Assembly (NCBI GenBank): GCA_031279695.1
Contig: JAITIA010000135.1
Coordinates: 1 to 47,798, forward strand
DNA: 47,798 nt
Source of the DNA: Prevotellaceae bacterium
GTDB lineage: Bacteria; Bacteroidota; Bacteroidia; Bacteroidales; UBA932
Direction: 5' to 3'
Shown: positions 34,365 through 44,017 of the stretch, one piece after another
How the letters are laid out: each line of letters begins with the position of its first letter
Numbering within the stretch: the first letter of the stretch is position 1
Position numbers and translations under genes: made by a program
The notes under the pieces: model-generated
What the model was told of the DNA's origin: nothing
The model's database searches: none
What the model saw: only the letters and a program-made list of their open reading frames with translations

Positions 34365-36398
34365 ATGCGTATCATTTTATTGATATTTTGTATGATTTGT
34401 GCAGGTTTGCCGGCAACGTCGCAGGACAGAGAACTGTCGGCGCTGATTGCCGATATTGTGGAAGCCGTTGCCGACAAAACCGGCGAAGGCGAAGAGCCCG
34501 ACCTCGAACAGTTAATCGACCACTTCACCTATCTGGCAGAACATCCGCTGAATATCAATGCCGCCGATAAAACCGAACTCGCGCAACTGATGACGCTCAC
34601 CGAATTTCAGATTTTCAGCCTGCATGAATATATCCGTGAATATGGCAGTCTGATGAGCGTTGCCGAACTGCTGCTTGTTTCCGGATTCGACGAAAATACC
34701 GTATCGTGCATCAAACCCTTTGTTGCAGCCCTGCCGGTGGAAGCGCCGGTCAAACCCGATTTCAGAAAAATGACCGCCAAAGGCAGGTCTGCGCTGCTTG
34801 TGCGCAACGTCCTGCGGGTGGAAAAAGCACGTGGATACAGCGAAAATTCGGGTCAGCATTATCTCGGCTCGCCGGCGGGAATGCTTGTGCGTTACCGTTA
34901 TAAATATCGCAACAATCTTCAAATCGGACTGACAGCCGACAAGGATGCGGGCGAAGAATTTTTCGGTGGACACAATCGCTACGGGTTTGATTTTTACAGT
35001 TTTCACCTCATGCTTGGCGATATGCAACATCTGAAAAAACTGATTGTCGGCGATTTTAAGGCTCACTTTGGACAGGGGTTGAACGTCTGGCGCGGTTTTG
35101 CTATGGGCAAAACCACCGACCCGCATTCCGTCAAACGTCAAAACAACGGTTTTTCGGCTTATTCGTCTGCCGACGAGCTTACATTTTTTCGCGGAATTGC
35201 TTCGACGCTCAGTTTCGGCTCAATCGAAATTTCACCCTTTCTGTCGTATCGCAAAATCGACGCAACAATGGCAGACGGCGGCTATACCTCGCTGTCGGCA
35301 AACGGATTGCACCGGACGCCAAACGAAATGGCAAGAAAAAACACCCTCCCCGAAACGGTTGCGGGAATAAATCTCGCCTTTGCCAAAACTTTCTGGCGCA
35401 TCGGAACTACCTGTCTCTTCGGACAGTATGAAGGCGACGACCGGCGCGAAGTTAAACCCTACAATATGTTTGAATTGCATCGCGCCACAAACGCCGGTTT
35501 TTCGCTCGACTGGACCTGCATGATGAAAGCCGTATCGCTTTTTGGCGAAGCGGCAATAAGTTCCAACGGAGGTAAAGCCCTGATTGCCGGTCTCTCAGCC
35601 GATATAAACAGTTTTACCCAACTGTCGGCGGTTTATCGCAATTATCAAAAGAACTATCAGGCAGTATATTCCAATGCATTTGGCGAAAACGGCAAAACGG
35701 CAAACGAACAGGGTATGTATCTCGGATTCAGCATATCGCCGGACATGAAATGGAAAATATCTTCATATTTCGACCTGTTTTCCTTTCCATGGCTGCGCTA
35801 CGGTATCAATTCGCCCTCGTCGGGTCAGGATTTTCTGTTGCAGACAAATTATACTCCCGGCAACGATTTCGACTTCCACGTCCGGCTGCAATACGACAGG
35901 TCGATGAAAAACCTGTCGGGCAGCGATTCCGCCGTCTCGTCCGTTCAAAATGCCGGACGGATAAAACTGCAACTCAACGCCGTATATGCACTCTCGCCCG
36001 AGCTGAGCCTGAGCAGTCGCGTAGCCGCCACGCTGTTCGAGCCGGAACTCCAAACGTCCGAACGCGGATATCTGATGTATCAGGATGTTAAATACAAATT
36101 TCAAAAATTTCCGCTCACGCTCTCGGCACGGTACGCGCTCTTTTCGACCGACAGCTGGAATACCCGACTGTATGCCTTCGAATCAGACATTTTATATGCC
36201 TTTTCCGTTCCCGCATATTACGATAAAGGCTGTCGATATTATCTGAATATCTCGTGGAAAATACTCACAAACATTCAATTATGGCTGCGATTATCGCAAA
36301 CCCGCTTCTTCGAGCGACAGGAAATTGGCAGCGGCATGTCGGCAATCAAAGGCAACAAACAAACCGACGTAAAAATACAGATGCAAATCAAATTGTGA
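34365..36398 (+). CDS. Exported helix-hairpin-helix domain protein
   Basis: A 677-aa protein with a signal peptide ending PATS before Gln20. Residues about 45-115 carry ComEA-like helix-hairpin-helix repeats (LNINAADKTELAQLMTLTEF; SVAELLLVSGFDENTVSCIK). From about residue 140 to the end the sequence is rich in alternating aromatic strands (RYKYRNNLQIGLTADKDAG, YYLNISWKILTNIQLWLRLS), suggesting an outer-membrane barrel-like body. Such proteins are widespread in Bacteroidetes; DNA binding or uptake is a guess from the HhH part only. Last gene of the crcB-led run. Confidence 0.8.
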   Translation: MRIILLIFCMICAGLPATSQDRELSALIADIVEAVADKTGEGEEPDLEQLIDHFTYLAEHPLNINAADKTELAQLMTLTEFQIFSLHEYIREYGSLMSVAELLLVSGFDENTVSCIKPFVAALPVEAPVKPDFRKMTAKGRSALLVRNVLRVEKARGYSENSGQHYLGSPAGMLVRYRYKYRNNLQIGLTADKDAGEEFFGGHNRYGFDFYSFHLMLGDMQHLKKLIVGDFKAHFGQGLNVWRGFAMGKTTDPHSVKRQNNGFSAYSSADELTFFRGIASTLSFGSIEISPFLSYRKIDATMADGGYTSLSANGLHRTPNEMARKNTLPETVAGINLAFAKTFWRIGTTCLFGQYEGDDRREVKPYNMFELHRATNAGFSLDWTCMMKAVSLFGEAAISSNGGKALIAGLSADINSFTQLSAVYRNYQKNYQAVYSNAFGENGKTANEQGMYLGFSISPDMKWKISSYFDLFSFPWLRYGINSPSSGQDFLLQTNYTPGNDFDFHVRLQYDRSMKNLSGSDSAVSSVQNAGRIKLQLNAVYALSPELSLSSRVAATLFEPELQTSERGYLMYQDVKYKFQKFPLTLSARYALFSTDSWNTRLYAFESDILYAFSVPAYYDKGCRYYLNISWKILTNIQLWLRLSQTRFFERQEIGSGMSAIKGNKQTDVKIQMQIKL

Positions 36399-36470
36399 TT
36401 TACGATGTTTTCCTGAAAAGCAGATGCGATAAATTTTAATTCGTCAACCCTGATATTTCGACAAATTATT

Positions 36471-36500
36471 TTTGTATTATTTAAAATTGTTATACTTTTG
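36471..36500 (+). promoter_or_regulatory. Promoter of hppA
   Basis: TTTG (36471-36474), 18 bp, then TACTTTTG (36493-36500). A leader of about 84 nt follows. Confidence 0.75.
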
Positions 36501-36590
36501 CGCCCGATTTTTTACGGGTAAACCGTAAACATCGAGTAGTTAAATTATTTATATTATTAGATTTATTATTAAAATTAGAATTAAAGATTT

Positions 36591-38816
36591 ATGAGTTTTT
36601 TATTTTGGTTTATACCGGCTGCCTCGTTATTGGCATTAGGTTTTGCATACTATTTTTTCAAAAATATTATGAAAGAAAGCGAAGGCACAACCGTTATGAA
36701 AGAAATTGCTTCCCATGTTCGCAAGGGGGCAATGGCTTATTTGAAACAACAGTACAAAGTAGTATCTGTTGTTTTTGTTGTTCTTGCCATATTTTTCTCG
36801 ATTCTGGCATACGTACTGCATATTCAGAATGTGTGGGTACCGTTTGCCTTTCTTACCGGCGGATTTTTCTCCGGTCTGGCAGGTTTTATTGGCATGAAAA
36901 CAGCGACTTTCGCCTCCGCACGGACGGCAAATGCCGCGCGTACCTCGCTTAACGGAGGGCTGAGAGTGGCTTTCCGCGCAGGCGCTGTCATGGGTTTGAC
37001 GGTGGTAGGTCTGGGACTGCTCGATATTTCGTTGTGGTTTCTGCTGCTTAACTCGTTCTACGACGCCTCCGTTGCTCAAAATATGGTTATAATCACCACC
37101 ACCATGCTGACCTTCGGAATGGGAGCATCGACGCAGGCGCTGTTTGCCCGCGTGGGCGGCGGCATCTACACAAAGGCTGCCGACGTAGGCGCCGACCTTG
37201 TGGGAAAAGTCGAAGCCGGCATCCCCGAAGACGACCCCCGCAATCCGGCAACAATTGCCGACAATGTGGGCGACAATGTGGGCGACGTTGCCGGCATGGG
37301 CGCCGACCTCTACGAAAGTTACTGCGGCTCGATTCTTGCAACAGCAGCTCTGGGAGCCTCCGCATTCTTCAACGATACCGATACCCAGATGAAGGCAGTC
37401 TTTGCACCGATGCTGATAGCCTCCGTCGGAATTGTGCTCTCAATTCTGGGCATCTTCCTTGTGCGCACCAAAGAAGGCGCAAACATGAAACAACTGCTTG
37501 GAGCGCTTGGAAAAGGCGTAAACATAAGCTCGATACTGATAGCCGCCGCCACATTTGGTATTCTCTATGTTCTGGATATCACCAACTGGTGGGGCATATC
37601 CCTGTCGGTAATTTCCGGACTGCTGGCAGGCGTCGTTATCGGTCAATCGACCGAATATTATACCTCGCATTCCTACAAACCAACTCAACGGGTATCGGAA
37701 AGCGGTCAAACCGGTCCGGCAACGGTAATCATTTCCGGTCTCGGACTGGGGATGCTGTCCACAGCCATTCCAGTGATAACAATTGCCATCGCAATAATGC
37801 TGGCATTTCTATGCGCAATAAATTTCGACGTGTCGAACATGATGACGGCTCAAAATCTCAGTCTCGGACTCTACGGAATAGGCATTGCCGCCGTGGGAAT
37901 GCTTTCGACGCTGGGCATCACCTTGGCAACCGACGCCTACGGACCAATTGCCGACAACGCCGGCGGTAATGCCGAAATGAGCGGGCTCGACCCCGAAGTG
38001 CGCAAACGTACCGACGCTCTTGACGCTCTTGGCAACACCACCGCCGCCACCGGCAAAGGCTTTGCCATCGGCTCGGCGGCGCTCACGGCTCTGGCTCTGC
38101 TTGCCTCGTATATCGAAGAAATAAAAATCGGTCTTCAACATGTTGTCGAAACCGGACGGACAGTTGTCCTTCCCAACGGAAAAACTTTCGAAAAGGCTGC
38201 CGATATCGCCTCCGCCACAATTGTCGATTTTATGGAATACTATCAAATCAATCTCATGAATCCGAGTGTGCTGATTGGCGCTTTTATCGGCTCAATGATG
38301 GCCTTTCTGTTCTGCGGACTGACGATGAATGCCGTTGGACGCGCCGCTCAAAGCATGGTCGAAGAGGTACGTCGCCAGTTCCGCGAAATAAAAGGCATTC
38401 TGACCGGCGACGCCGTGCCCGACTATGCCCGTTGCGTGGCAATATCGACACGGGGCGCTCAAAAAGAAATGCTCCTGCCCTCGATTCTCGCCATCTTGGT
38501 TCCCGTTCTCACAGGCTTGATTTTTGGAGTATCGGGAGTGATGGGGCTGCTGGTTGGCGGTCTGGCAACAGGTTTTGTACTCGCCGTGTTTATGGCAAAC
38601 GCCGGCGGCGCTTGGGACAATGCCAAAAAATACGTCGAAGAAGGTAATTTCGGAGGCAAAGGCTCGGACGTTCACAAGGCAACAGTTGTTGGCGACACCG
38701 TTGGCGACCCCTTTAAAGATACTTCCGGTCCCAGTTTGAATATCCTGATTAAACTGATGAGCATGGTATCGATTGTTACCGCCGGCTTGACCGTTATCTG
38801 GACTTTGCTCGAATAA
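36591..38816 (+). CDS. hppA: Membrane-bound cation-translocating pyrophosphatase
   Basis: A 741-aa integral membrane pump, about 16 helices, using pyrophosphate hydrolysis to move Na+ or H+. Active-site segments: [40 protein letters not shown] and, near the end, [20 protein letters not shown]. Residues 481-490 read [10 protein letters not shown]. Ala at 485, where K+-independent enzymes have Lys, marks the K+-dependent class. That class includes Na+ pumps and dual Na+/H+ pumps known from this phylum; which ion is moved here cannot be settled by eye. Monocistronic, with its own terminator. Confidence 0.96.
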   Translation: MSFLFWFIPAASLLALGFAYYFFKNIMKESEGTTVMKEIASHVRKGAMAYLKQQYKVVSVVFVVLAIFFSILAYVLHIQNVWVPFAFLTGGFFSGLAGFIGMKTATFASARTANAARTSLNGGLRVAFRAGAVMGLTVVGLGLLDISLWFLLLNSFYDASVAQNMVIITTTMLTFGMGASTQALFARVGGGIYTKAADVGADLVGKVEAGIPEDDPRNPATIADNVGDNVGDVAGMGADLYESYCGSILATAALGASAFFNDTDTQMKAVFAPMLIASVGIVLSILGIFLVRTKEGANMKQLLGALGKGVNISSILIAAATFGILYVLDITNWWGISLSVISGLLAGVVIGQSTEYYTSHSYKPTQRVSESGQTGPATVIISGLGLGMLSTAIPVITIAIAIMLAFLCAINFDVSNMMTAQNLSLGLYGIGIAAVGMLSTLGITLATDAYGPIADNAGGNAEMSGLDPEVRKRTDALDALGNTTAATGKGFAIGSAALTALALLASYIEEIKIGLQHVVETGRTVVLPNGKTFEKAADIASATIVDFMEYYQINLMNPSVLIGAFIGSMMAFLFCGLTMNAVGRAAQSMVEEVRRQFREIKGILTGDAVPDYARCVAISTRGAQKEMLLPSILAILVPVLTGLIFGVSGVMGLLVGGLATGFVLAVFMANAGGAWDNAKKYVEEGNFGGKGSDVHKATVVGDTVGDPFKDTSGPSLNILIKLMSMVSIVTAGLTVIWTLLE

Positions 38817-38858
38817 TTAGTGATTAAATTCATAATATATTTTTATTCATAATGCATT

Positions 38859-38890
38859 GAGGCTCTACGGCAAATCTTCCGTAGAGCCTC
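38859..38890 (+). terminator. Terminator of hppA
   Basis: GAGGCTCTACGG (38859-38870) and CCGTAGAGCCTC (38879-38890) form a perfect 12-bp stem with an 8-nt loop and a short T tract after it. Confidence 0.85.
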
Positions 38891-39032
38891 TTGCGTTGGT
38901 CGGGATGTTGAATAAAGTGCAAGGGATGTGGCTGTCGGTCAGCTTTTATCGAAAGGGATGCAAAGGCTTTGCGATAAAATATAATATTTTTGTGATTGGA
39001 TGGCTGCGCAATCCAGTCCCGCAGTAGATGTT

Positions 39033-39058
39033 TTTAGTGATTAATGCCTGCGGCGGAC
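39033..39058 (-). repeat. CCGCCGCAGGCATT repeat (copy C), one heptamer
   Basis: On the minus strand it reads TCCGCCGCAGGCATTAATCACT, the same family as 21-52 and 22666-22705 with a single heptamer. Confidence 0.75.
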
Positions 39059-39101
39059 AAATCCTCAAATCCTCAATCAAAAATTCAAGTGAAGATTCCA
39101 A

Positions 39102-39167
39102 GCCCCAAAACTGCCCCAAAACCGGCTCAAAACCGGCTCAAAACCGCCCAAAAATCGGCTCAAAAAC
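39102..39167 (+). repeat. Six exact-length 11-bp tandem units
   Basis: The units start at 39102, 39113, 39124, 39135, 39146 and 39157. They read GCCCCAAAACT, GCCCCAAAACC, GGCTCAAAACC (twice), GCCCAAAAATC and GGCTCAAAAAC. All are 11 bp with an A-tract at the same phase. Confidence 0.9.
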
Positions 39168-39465
39168 ACAAAAAAGCCTCAAATATTTCCTCGTTGACGG
39201 GGGTTTTTGAGCAAAGATCCAAAAAAAAATGCATGTAATTTTTATGTTTTACAACATGTTTTTTTGTGTTTTTTACACAAGTCTTTAAAGCGTATTATGC
39301 TTATAATAAACTATTTATTCAATAAAAGGCAAAATGTGGTGGTGAAAAAAATCTTTTGCTGTGAAAAATAAAATATCAGAAATCCAATCTTTTGCATTAC
39401 TTTTACGCCGAATAATTTTTTGTGATTTTTTAAAAATAACAGTATTAATTTTTATTAAAAATTTT

Positions 39466-39738
39466 ATGAATAAAGCAGAATTGATAGACGCAGTCGCACA
39501 AAAAGCGGCAATTACAAAAAGCAGCGCCAAAAAAGCAGTAGATGCAGTTTTGGATGTCGTATCTGAATCTTTGACCAAAGAGGAAAAGGTTATGATCGTG
39601 GGCTTTGGAACGTTCCAGGTATCCAAAAGGGATGCAAGAATCGGACGAAATCCAATGTCGGGAGCAACAATTAAAATTCCTCCTAAAAACACGGTCAAGT
39701 TTAGCGCCGGCGCTACGCTGAAGTCTAAAGTAAATTGA
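39466..39738 (+). CDS. HU-family DNA-binding protein
   Basis: A 90-aa nucleoid protein that bends and compacts DNA as a dimer. MNKAELIDAVAQKAAITKSS begins the helical body. GFGTFQVSKRDARIGRNP, with TIKIPPKNTVKF, forms the beta-arm including the conserved RNP. The ATG at 39466 gives the standard HU length; an upstream in-frame extension of 35 hydrophobic residues has no family support. It has its own terminator 53 nt downstream. Confidence 0.95.
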   Translation: MNKAELIDAVAQKAAITKSSAKKAVDAVLDVVSESLTKEEKVMIVGFGTFQVSKRDARIGRNPMSGATIKIPPKNTVKFSAGATLKSKVN

Positions 39739-39790
39739 CCTCCAAGTTAGTTTATTTAGCAGGTATTAAACAACATAATATGGTTGTTGG

Positions 39791-39820
39791 CAGAAGAGTT
39801 ATTCCGGTAACTCTTCTGTT
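39791..39820 (+). terminator. Terminator of the HU gene
   Basis: CAGAAGAGTTA (39791-39801) and TAACTCTTCTG (39808-39818) form a perfect 11-bp stem with loop TTCCGG and a T-rich tail. Confidence 0.85.
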
Positions 39821-39881
39821 GTTTGTGTGTTATGCACTGTTTTTGTATCGAAATATGTCGGGAAACACTGTTTTATAAAAT

Positions 39882-40781
39882 ATGTCGGAAATGCAGATAC
39901 TTTCTCCGCAACAATGGGCAGATTATGAGCTGATTGACTGCGGTGGTTTTGAAAAACTCGAAAGGTTCGACAAATATGTTCTGCGACGACCCGAACCTAA
40001 GGCTGTCTGGGCAAAATCGATGAACGAAAGGCAGTGGAACCAACTGGCGGATACCACTTTCACCACCGGCGCGGGGTTCAACAAGTCGGGCAAAGAAGAT
40101 GCAGGCGCATGGACGGGAAAGGCGTTGCCCGAACAGTGGGCGGTACAGTATCGATATAAAAACCTTAAAATGAGGATGAATATTGCGCTGACCTCGTTCA
40201 AGCACGTTGGAATATTCCCCGAACAGTCGCCTAACTGGAATTATATTTACGACAGCGTTTTAGCCCTTCCTCTGCAAAACCCTCGCATATTGAATCTCTT
40301 TGCATACACCGGCGCTGCTTCGCTGGCGGCAAAAGCTGCCGGAGCAGATGTTACTCATCTCGATTCTGTGCGTCAGGTGGTTAGCTGGGCGCGTAGAAAT
40401 ATGGAAACGTCGGGAATGGACAATGTCCGCTGGGTTATCGACGATGCGCTGAAGTTTGTCAGGCGCGAAGCGCGACGAGGCAGCCGCTATGCAGGCATAA
40501 TTCTCGACCCGCCGGCTTATGGTCATGGCACGGGCGGCGAAAAATGGAAACTCGACGACAATATTCTCGAAATGATGAATCTGTGTAAAGATATTCTTGC
40601 GCCACAAAACTCGTTTCTGGTGTTAAATCTTTATTCTAACGGCTTTTCGGCAATTGTTGCCGACACTCTGGTTGCAAGCATTTTTGAGGGTTACAGAGAA
40701 AAAACATTCGGAGAACTGACCCTCTGCGACAGATTCAATAAACAACTGCCTCTCAGTGTTTTTTCACGATTGAGGTTTTAA
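39882..40781 (+). CDS. Class I SAM-dependent methyltransferase, RlmI/RlmK-like
   Basis: A 299-aa methyltransferase. The SAM loop is LNLFAYTGAASLAAKAAGAD followed by the acidic residue in THLDSV. LDPPAYGHGTGGEKW is the catalytic DPP(A/S)YG motif of rRNA cytosine/guanine methylases such as RlmI and RlmKL. It has no PUA domain at the N-terminus. An rRNA substrate is likely but not shown. It appears to be a single-gene unit; the start is the first ATG after the HU terminator. Confidence 0.88.
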   Translation: MSEMQILSPQQWADYELIDCGGFEKLERFDKYVLRRPEPKAVWAKSMNERQWNQLADTTFTTGAGFNKSGKEDAGAWTGKALPEQWAVQYRYKNLKMRMNIALTSFKHVGIFPEQSPNWNYIYDSVLALPLQNPRILNLFAYTGAASLAAKAAGADVTHLDSVRQVVSWARRNMETSGMDNVRWVIDDALKFVRREARRGSRYAGIILDPPAYGHGTGGEKWKLDDNILEMMNLCKDILAPQNSFLVLNLYSNGFSAIVADTLVASIFEGYREKTFGELTLCDRFNKQLPLSVFSRLRF

Positions 40782-40965
40782 GAAGAACAAAACTCCGCCC
40801 TTGTTGTAATATCGTGCAAAACGGATGTTCGGAATAGCAGATTTTAACATCTTTGCCCTTGCCAACAGCCTTACCGACAATAGTCGCTCAGAACGCAAGT
40901 TGTATATTTAAACGTATTTACCTCCGTCGATTTACACTAAAATTTTCATATTATAAAAAAAGCCG

Positions 40966-40973
40966 TACCTTTG
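40966..40973 (+). promoter_or_regulatory. -7 element for pyruvate kinase gene
   Basis: TACCTTTG 21 nt before the pyk ATG matches TAnnTTTG. The -33 side lacks a clear TTTG. Confidence 0.6.
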
Positions 40974-40994
40974 CGGCGAATAATGAGATAGATT

Positions 40995-42428
40995 ATGTAT
41001 ATAGAAAAAAGAACAAAAATTGTGGCGACAATATCTGATCGCCGGTGCGATACGCCGTTTATCGACGAACTTTACAGGCACGGAATGAATGTTGCCCGCC
41101 TCAACACCGCACATATCACTACCGAAAGCGCTAAAACCATGATCGACAATGTCAGGAAGGTTTCAGAAAGTATTGCTATCCTTATCGATACCAAAGGACC
41201 GGAAATGCGCTTGACGCCAATGGAAAATGAAGAAGGATTCGAAGTAAAAAAGGATCACATACTTATTATTTCGGGCGATAAGGAAAAGAAGTCATCGGAA
41301 GATAGACTCTATGTCAATTTCGAAAGTTTTGTCGCCGATGTGCCTGTCTCCGCTAAAATACTGATAGACGACGGAGAAATAGAACTGAAAGTTACCGACA
41401 AAACACGCGATTATCTACTTTGTACCGTGATGAACGACGGGCGCATCAAAGGGCGGAAGAGTATCAACGTGCCGGGAGTGCATGTCAAACTGCCATCGTT
41501 GTCGCCAAAGGATGTGGAATTTATTCATTGGGCTATTGATAATGAAGTCGATTTTATTGCTCATTCCTTTGTACGCACTCGCGATGACGTTATTGATATA
41601 CAGAAAATCCTCGACCAGTATGGAAGTCATATTAAAATAATTGCAAAAATAGAAAACCAACAGGGGGTGGACAATATCGACGATATTTTAAAGTATGTTT
41701 ATGGCATAATGGTTGCACGCGGCGACCTTGGCGTGGAAATTGCAGCCGAAAAAATCCCGGGAATACAGCGCATGCTTCTCAAAAAATGCCGTAGAAATAA
41801 GAAACCCGTAATTATTGCTACCCAAATGCTGCACACAATGATAGAGCACCCGCGCCCTACACGCGCCGAAGTGAGCGATGTGGCTAATGCAATATACCAG
41901 CGCACCGACGCCGTGATGTTGAGCGGTGAAACCGCCAACGGCGAATACCCCGTCGAGGCTATAAAAACCATGTCGCGCATTGCTGTAGAGATAGAATCGC
42001 AGTTAGACGCCGAAACCGATATTATACTCGAAGATATCAATAAACCAATTACGGCAATACTGTCGCGTGCGGCTGTGGAAGCATCTACTCGCTTGCCAGT
42101 GAAAGCAATAGTTATCGATACCCTTTCGGGTCGAACAGGGCGATATATCGCCGCTTTTCGCCCCAAAGTGCCAATTTTTGCCAAGTGCTATAAGGCTTAC
42201 TCCATGCGTGAACTGTCGCTTTCCTACGGGGTGTTCCCTACAATGATGGCGCCGCGCAGTTCAAAGGACGAATTTGAAAGTGTTGCTGTTGAATCGCTGC
42301 TCGAAACCAACTGTCTCCACCCAGATGACTTAGTTGTTGTTATCGGAGGAGCATTTGGTCCTTATGCCGGAGCCACATTTATGGAGATAAGTACGGCAGA
42401 CATTATCCGACAGGGAGGAGCAAATTGA
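40995..42428 (+). CDS. pyk: Pyruvate kinase
   Basis: A 477-aa glycolytic enzyme converting phosphoenolpyruvate and ADP to pyruvate and ATP. TKIVATISDRRCDTPFIDEL, NVARLNTAH, LIDTKGPEMR, MVARGDLGVEI, ATQMLHTMIEHPRPTRAEV and DAVMLSGETANGEYPVEA are all in place, with the substrate Lys in IIAKIENQQG. The lid domain starts near residue 70. Its length and closing segment (VIGGAFG) are typical of this phylum. Confidence 0.96.
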   Translation: MYIEKRTKIVATISDRRCDTPFIDELYRHGMNVARLNTAHITTESAKTMIDNVRKVSESIAILIDTKGPEMRLTPMENEEGFEVKKDHILIISGDKEKKSSEDRLYVNFESFVADVPVSAKILIDDGEIELKVTDKTRDYLLCTVMNDGRIKGRKSINVPGVHVKLPSLSPKDVEFIHWAIDNEVDFIAHSFVRTRDDVIDIQKILDQYGSHIKIIAKIENQQGVDNIDDILKYVYGIMVARGDLGVEIAAEKIPGIQRMLLKKCRRNKKPVIIATQMLHTMIEHPRPTRAEVSDVANAIYQRTDAVMLSGETANGEYPVEAIKTMSRIAVEIESQLDAETDIILEDINKPITAILSRAAVEASTRLPVKAIVIDTLSGRTGRYIAAFRPKVPIFAKCYKAYSMRELSLSYGVFPTMMAPRSSKDEFESVAVESLLETNCLHPDDLVVVIGGAFGPYAGATFMEISTADIIRQGGAN

Positions 42429-42472
42429 CAATGATAAACAGATTGTTGTAAACAGAATTTAGTGAATTTAAT

Positions 42473-42610
42473 ATGAACCAAATATTACAGGCGGCTTCTA
42501 CCGGAATAAACTATATTGCAAATCTCCATACAGCAGCCATTGCTCAACTGTTGGGCGTTAAATTGAAGGAGTTAATGAATATAAATTTTGCCCGCATCGA
42601 AAAAAAGTAA
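42473..42610 (+). CDS. Possible 45-aa small protein
   Basis: The frame starts MNQILQAASTGINYIANLHT and ends MNINFARIEKK with TAA, 44 nt after pyk. The first 30 residues are helical and mildly hydrophobic with a basic tail, so an amphipathic membrane-associated peptide is possible. I do not recognise a family. Codon use is like the neighbours, and it fills the otherwise empty spacer, which favours a real gene modestly. Confidence 0.4.
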   Translation: MNQILQAASTGINYIANLHTAAIAQLLGVKLKELMNINFARIEKK

Positions 42611-42833
42611 TAAAAAACAACCGCCTGTACAATGTTTTATGTTTATAAATGTCTAAATCGAATAATATAATAATATACCCATGAAATATAATCTGACGAA
42701 TATATCAGCCATAAAACATGGCGATGATGCATGGCTAACCACTTGTTGTAATACTTCTATGGACAGACAGTCGCCGTTTAACAATTATTTTGTAACAAAA
42801 ATGGATAAATTTTCAAGTTTAATAAAGACAGTA

Positions 42834-43085
42834 TGTTCTGAAAGTCTCGTCGAAGGCTCGGCAATAAAGTCAGAATGTTCTGAAAGTCCTGTCGAGGTCT
42901 CGGCGACGAAGTCAGAATGTTCTGAAAGTTTTGCCGAAGGCTCGGTGGCGAAGTCAGAATGTTCTGAAAGTTTCATCGAAGGCTCGGCGACAAAGTCAGA
43001 ATGCTCTGAAAGTTTCGTCGAGGTTTCGGCGGCAAAGTCAGAATGTTCTGAAAGTCTCATCGAAGGCTCTGCGGCAAAATCAAGT
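42834..43085 (+). repeat. Six 42-bp tandem repeats with palindromic joints
   Basis: The units start at 42834, 42876, 42918, 42960, 43002 and 43044. TGTTCTGAAAGT (TGCTCTG in unit 5) and AAGTCAGAA are conserved; the middle varies. Each joint reads TCAGAATGTTCTGA, a palindrome with a 2-bp centre, repeated every 42 bp. As 42 is a multiple of three, long open frames run through it on both strands (KSECSESF and LSEHSDF repeats). Confidence 0.92.
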
Positions 43086-43196
43086 AACAATGTCGCCGTG
43101 TCCGAGCATTCGACTAAACGGTTTTGTGATGCTGCGGGCGTTGCAAAAGAGTCGTTAAAGCATTTATTGCACAATGCATACCTGTTTCGTGTAGCG

Positions 43197-43961
43197 ATGT
43201 TTATGTTTATGCCAATATTATTGTGCGGATATTTAAATGCTCAGCCGGTCAAACTGCACTCTCATAACGATTATAACCGTCGCGTGCCTTTTTATCAGGC
43301 ATACTCTCAGCAATGCGCATCCATCGAAGCCGATGTTTTTACTACTGAACGGGCAGACGAACTTTTGGTAGCCCACGACGCTCATGATTTGCCTCGTGCT
43401 TTTACTTTTGATGCGATGTATATTGAGCCTTTACTGTCTGTTTTTCGTCAAAATGGCGGACGTGCATGGCGCAATTCTGAGCAAACTTTGGCTCTGGTTG
43501 TCGATATGAAAACACCTTCCGACTCAACCTTGCCTCGCGTAATCAAAAAACTTGCTCGGTATCCAGAGGTTTTCGACCCAACGGTCAATCAATATGCTGT
43601 GCGCGTTGTTGTATCGGGCAATGTTCCCGCAGTCGAACAGTTATCAACTTATCCAGCGTTTATATATTTCGACGGTCAGTTAAAAGATTACAGCCCGCAA
43701 CAGTTGGAACGAGTGTTTATGATAAGTCTGAATTTGCGCCGACATACCGGTTGGAATGGTAGAGACAGCCTTCCCGACGCAGACAGGGAAAAAATAAGCA
43801 AACTTGTGGAACAGGCTCACGCAATGGGCAAGCCGATACGCTTCTGGGGTGCGCCCGACAACGCCAACGCATGGAAAATATTACATGAACTGTGTGTGGA
43901 TATTATCAACACCGACCGCCCTGAAGCATGCGCCGCCTTCTTTAATGGCGAAAAATGGTGA
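43197..43961 (+). CDS. Exported glycerophosphodiester/PI-PLC-like phosphodiesterase
   Basis: A 254-aa protein with a signal peptide (MFMFMPILLCGYLNA, then Gln16) and a TIM-barrel phosphodiesterase start (KLHSHNDYNRRVPFYQAYSQ). It continues SIEADVFTTE, LLVAHDAHDL and, late, IRFWGAPDNANAWKILHELC followed by INTDRP. It would hydrolyse a phosphodiester such as a glycerophospho-polyol outside the inner membrane. The same frame is open back to ATG 42681, adding 172 residues made mostly of 14-residue repeats before the signal peptide. That would bury the signal peptide, so ATG 43197 is preferred. First gene of a five-gene cluster. Confidence 0.82.
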   Translation: MFMFMPILLCGYLNAQPVKLHSHNDYNRRVPFYQAYSQQCASIEADVFTTERADELLVAHDAHDLPRAFTFDAMYIEPLLSVFRQNGGRAWRNSEQTLALVVDMKTPSDSTLPRVIKKLARYPEVFDPTVNQYAVRVVVSGNVPAVEQLSTYPAFIYFDGQLKDYSPQQLERVFMISLNLRRHTGWNGRDSLPDADREKISKLVEQAHAMGKPIRFWGAPDNANAWKILHELCVDIINTDRPEACAAFFNGEKW

Positions 43962-44017
43962 TAACCAACAATAATAATATGGTATGAATATATGAATAAA
44001 TAAAAAAATAAGTTATC

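Larger units (their letters stand above)
38891..39465. other. Repeat-bearing spacer upstream of HU
   Basis: No gene is seen. It contains a CAAAGG/CTTTGCG hairpin related to the 26-kb element (38949-38978), a reverse CCGCCGCAGGCATT repeat (39033-39058), the 11-bp tandem array (39102-39167), and an AT-rich HU leader. A GTTTTTGAGC near 39205 can pair with GCTCAAAAAC at the end of the array. Confidence 0.6.

Noticed and set aside
39361..39465. 35-residue N-terminal extension of HU
   Set aside because: It is hydrophobic and AT-driven, with no family support; ATG 39466 gives the standard 90-aa HU.
42834..43085. CRISPR array
   Set aside because: The variable parts are near-copies of each other rather than unique spacers, and no cas gene is present.
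42785..43174. 129-codon minus-strand frame with LSEHSDF repeats
   Set aside because: The 42-bp period is a multiple of three, so both strands stay open by arithmetic; there is no start context or known domain.
42681..43196. N-terminal 172-residue extension of the phosphodiesterase as real protein
   Set aside because: It would place a signal peptide in the middle of the protein; the region is better read as a DNA array. Kept as an open alternative in the findings.
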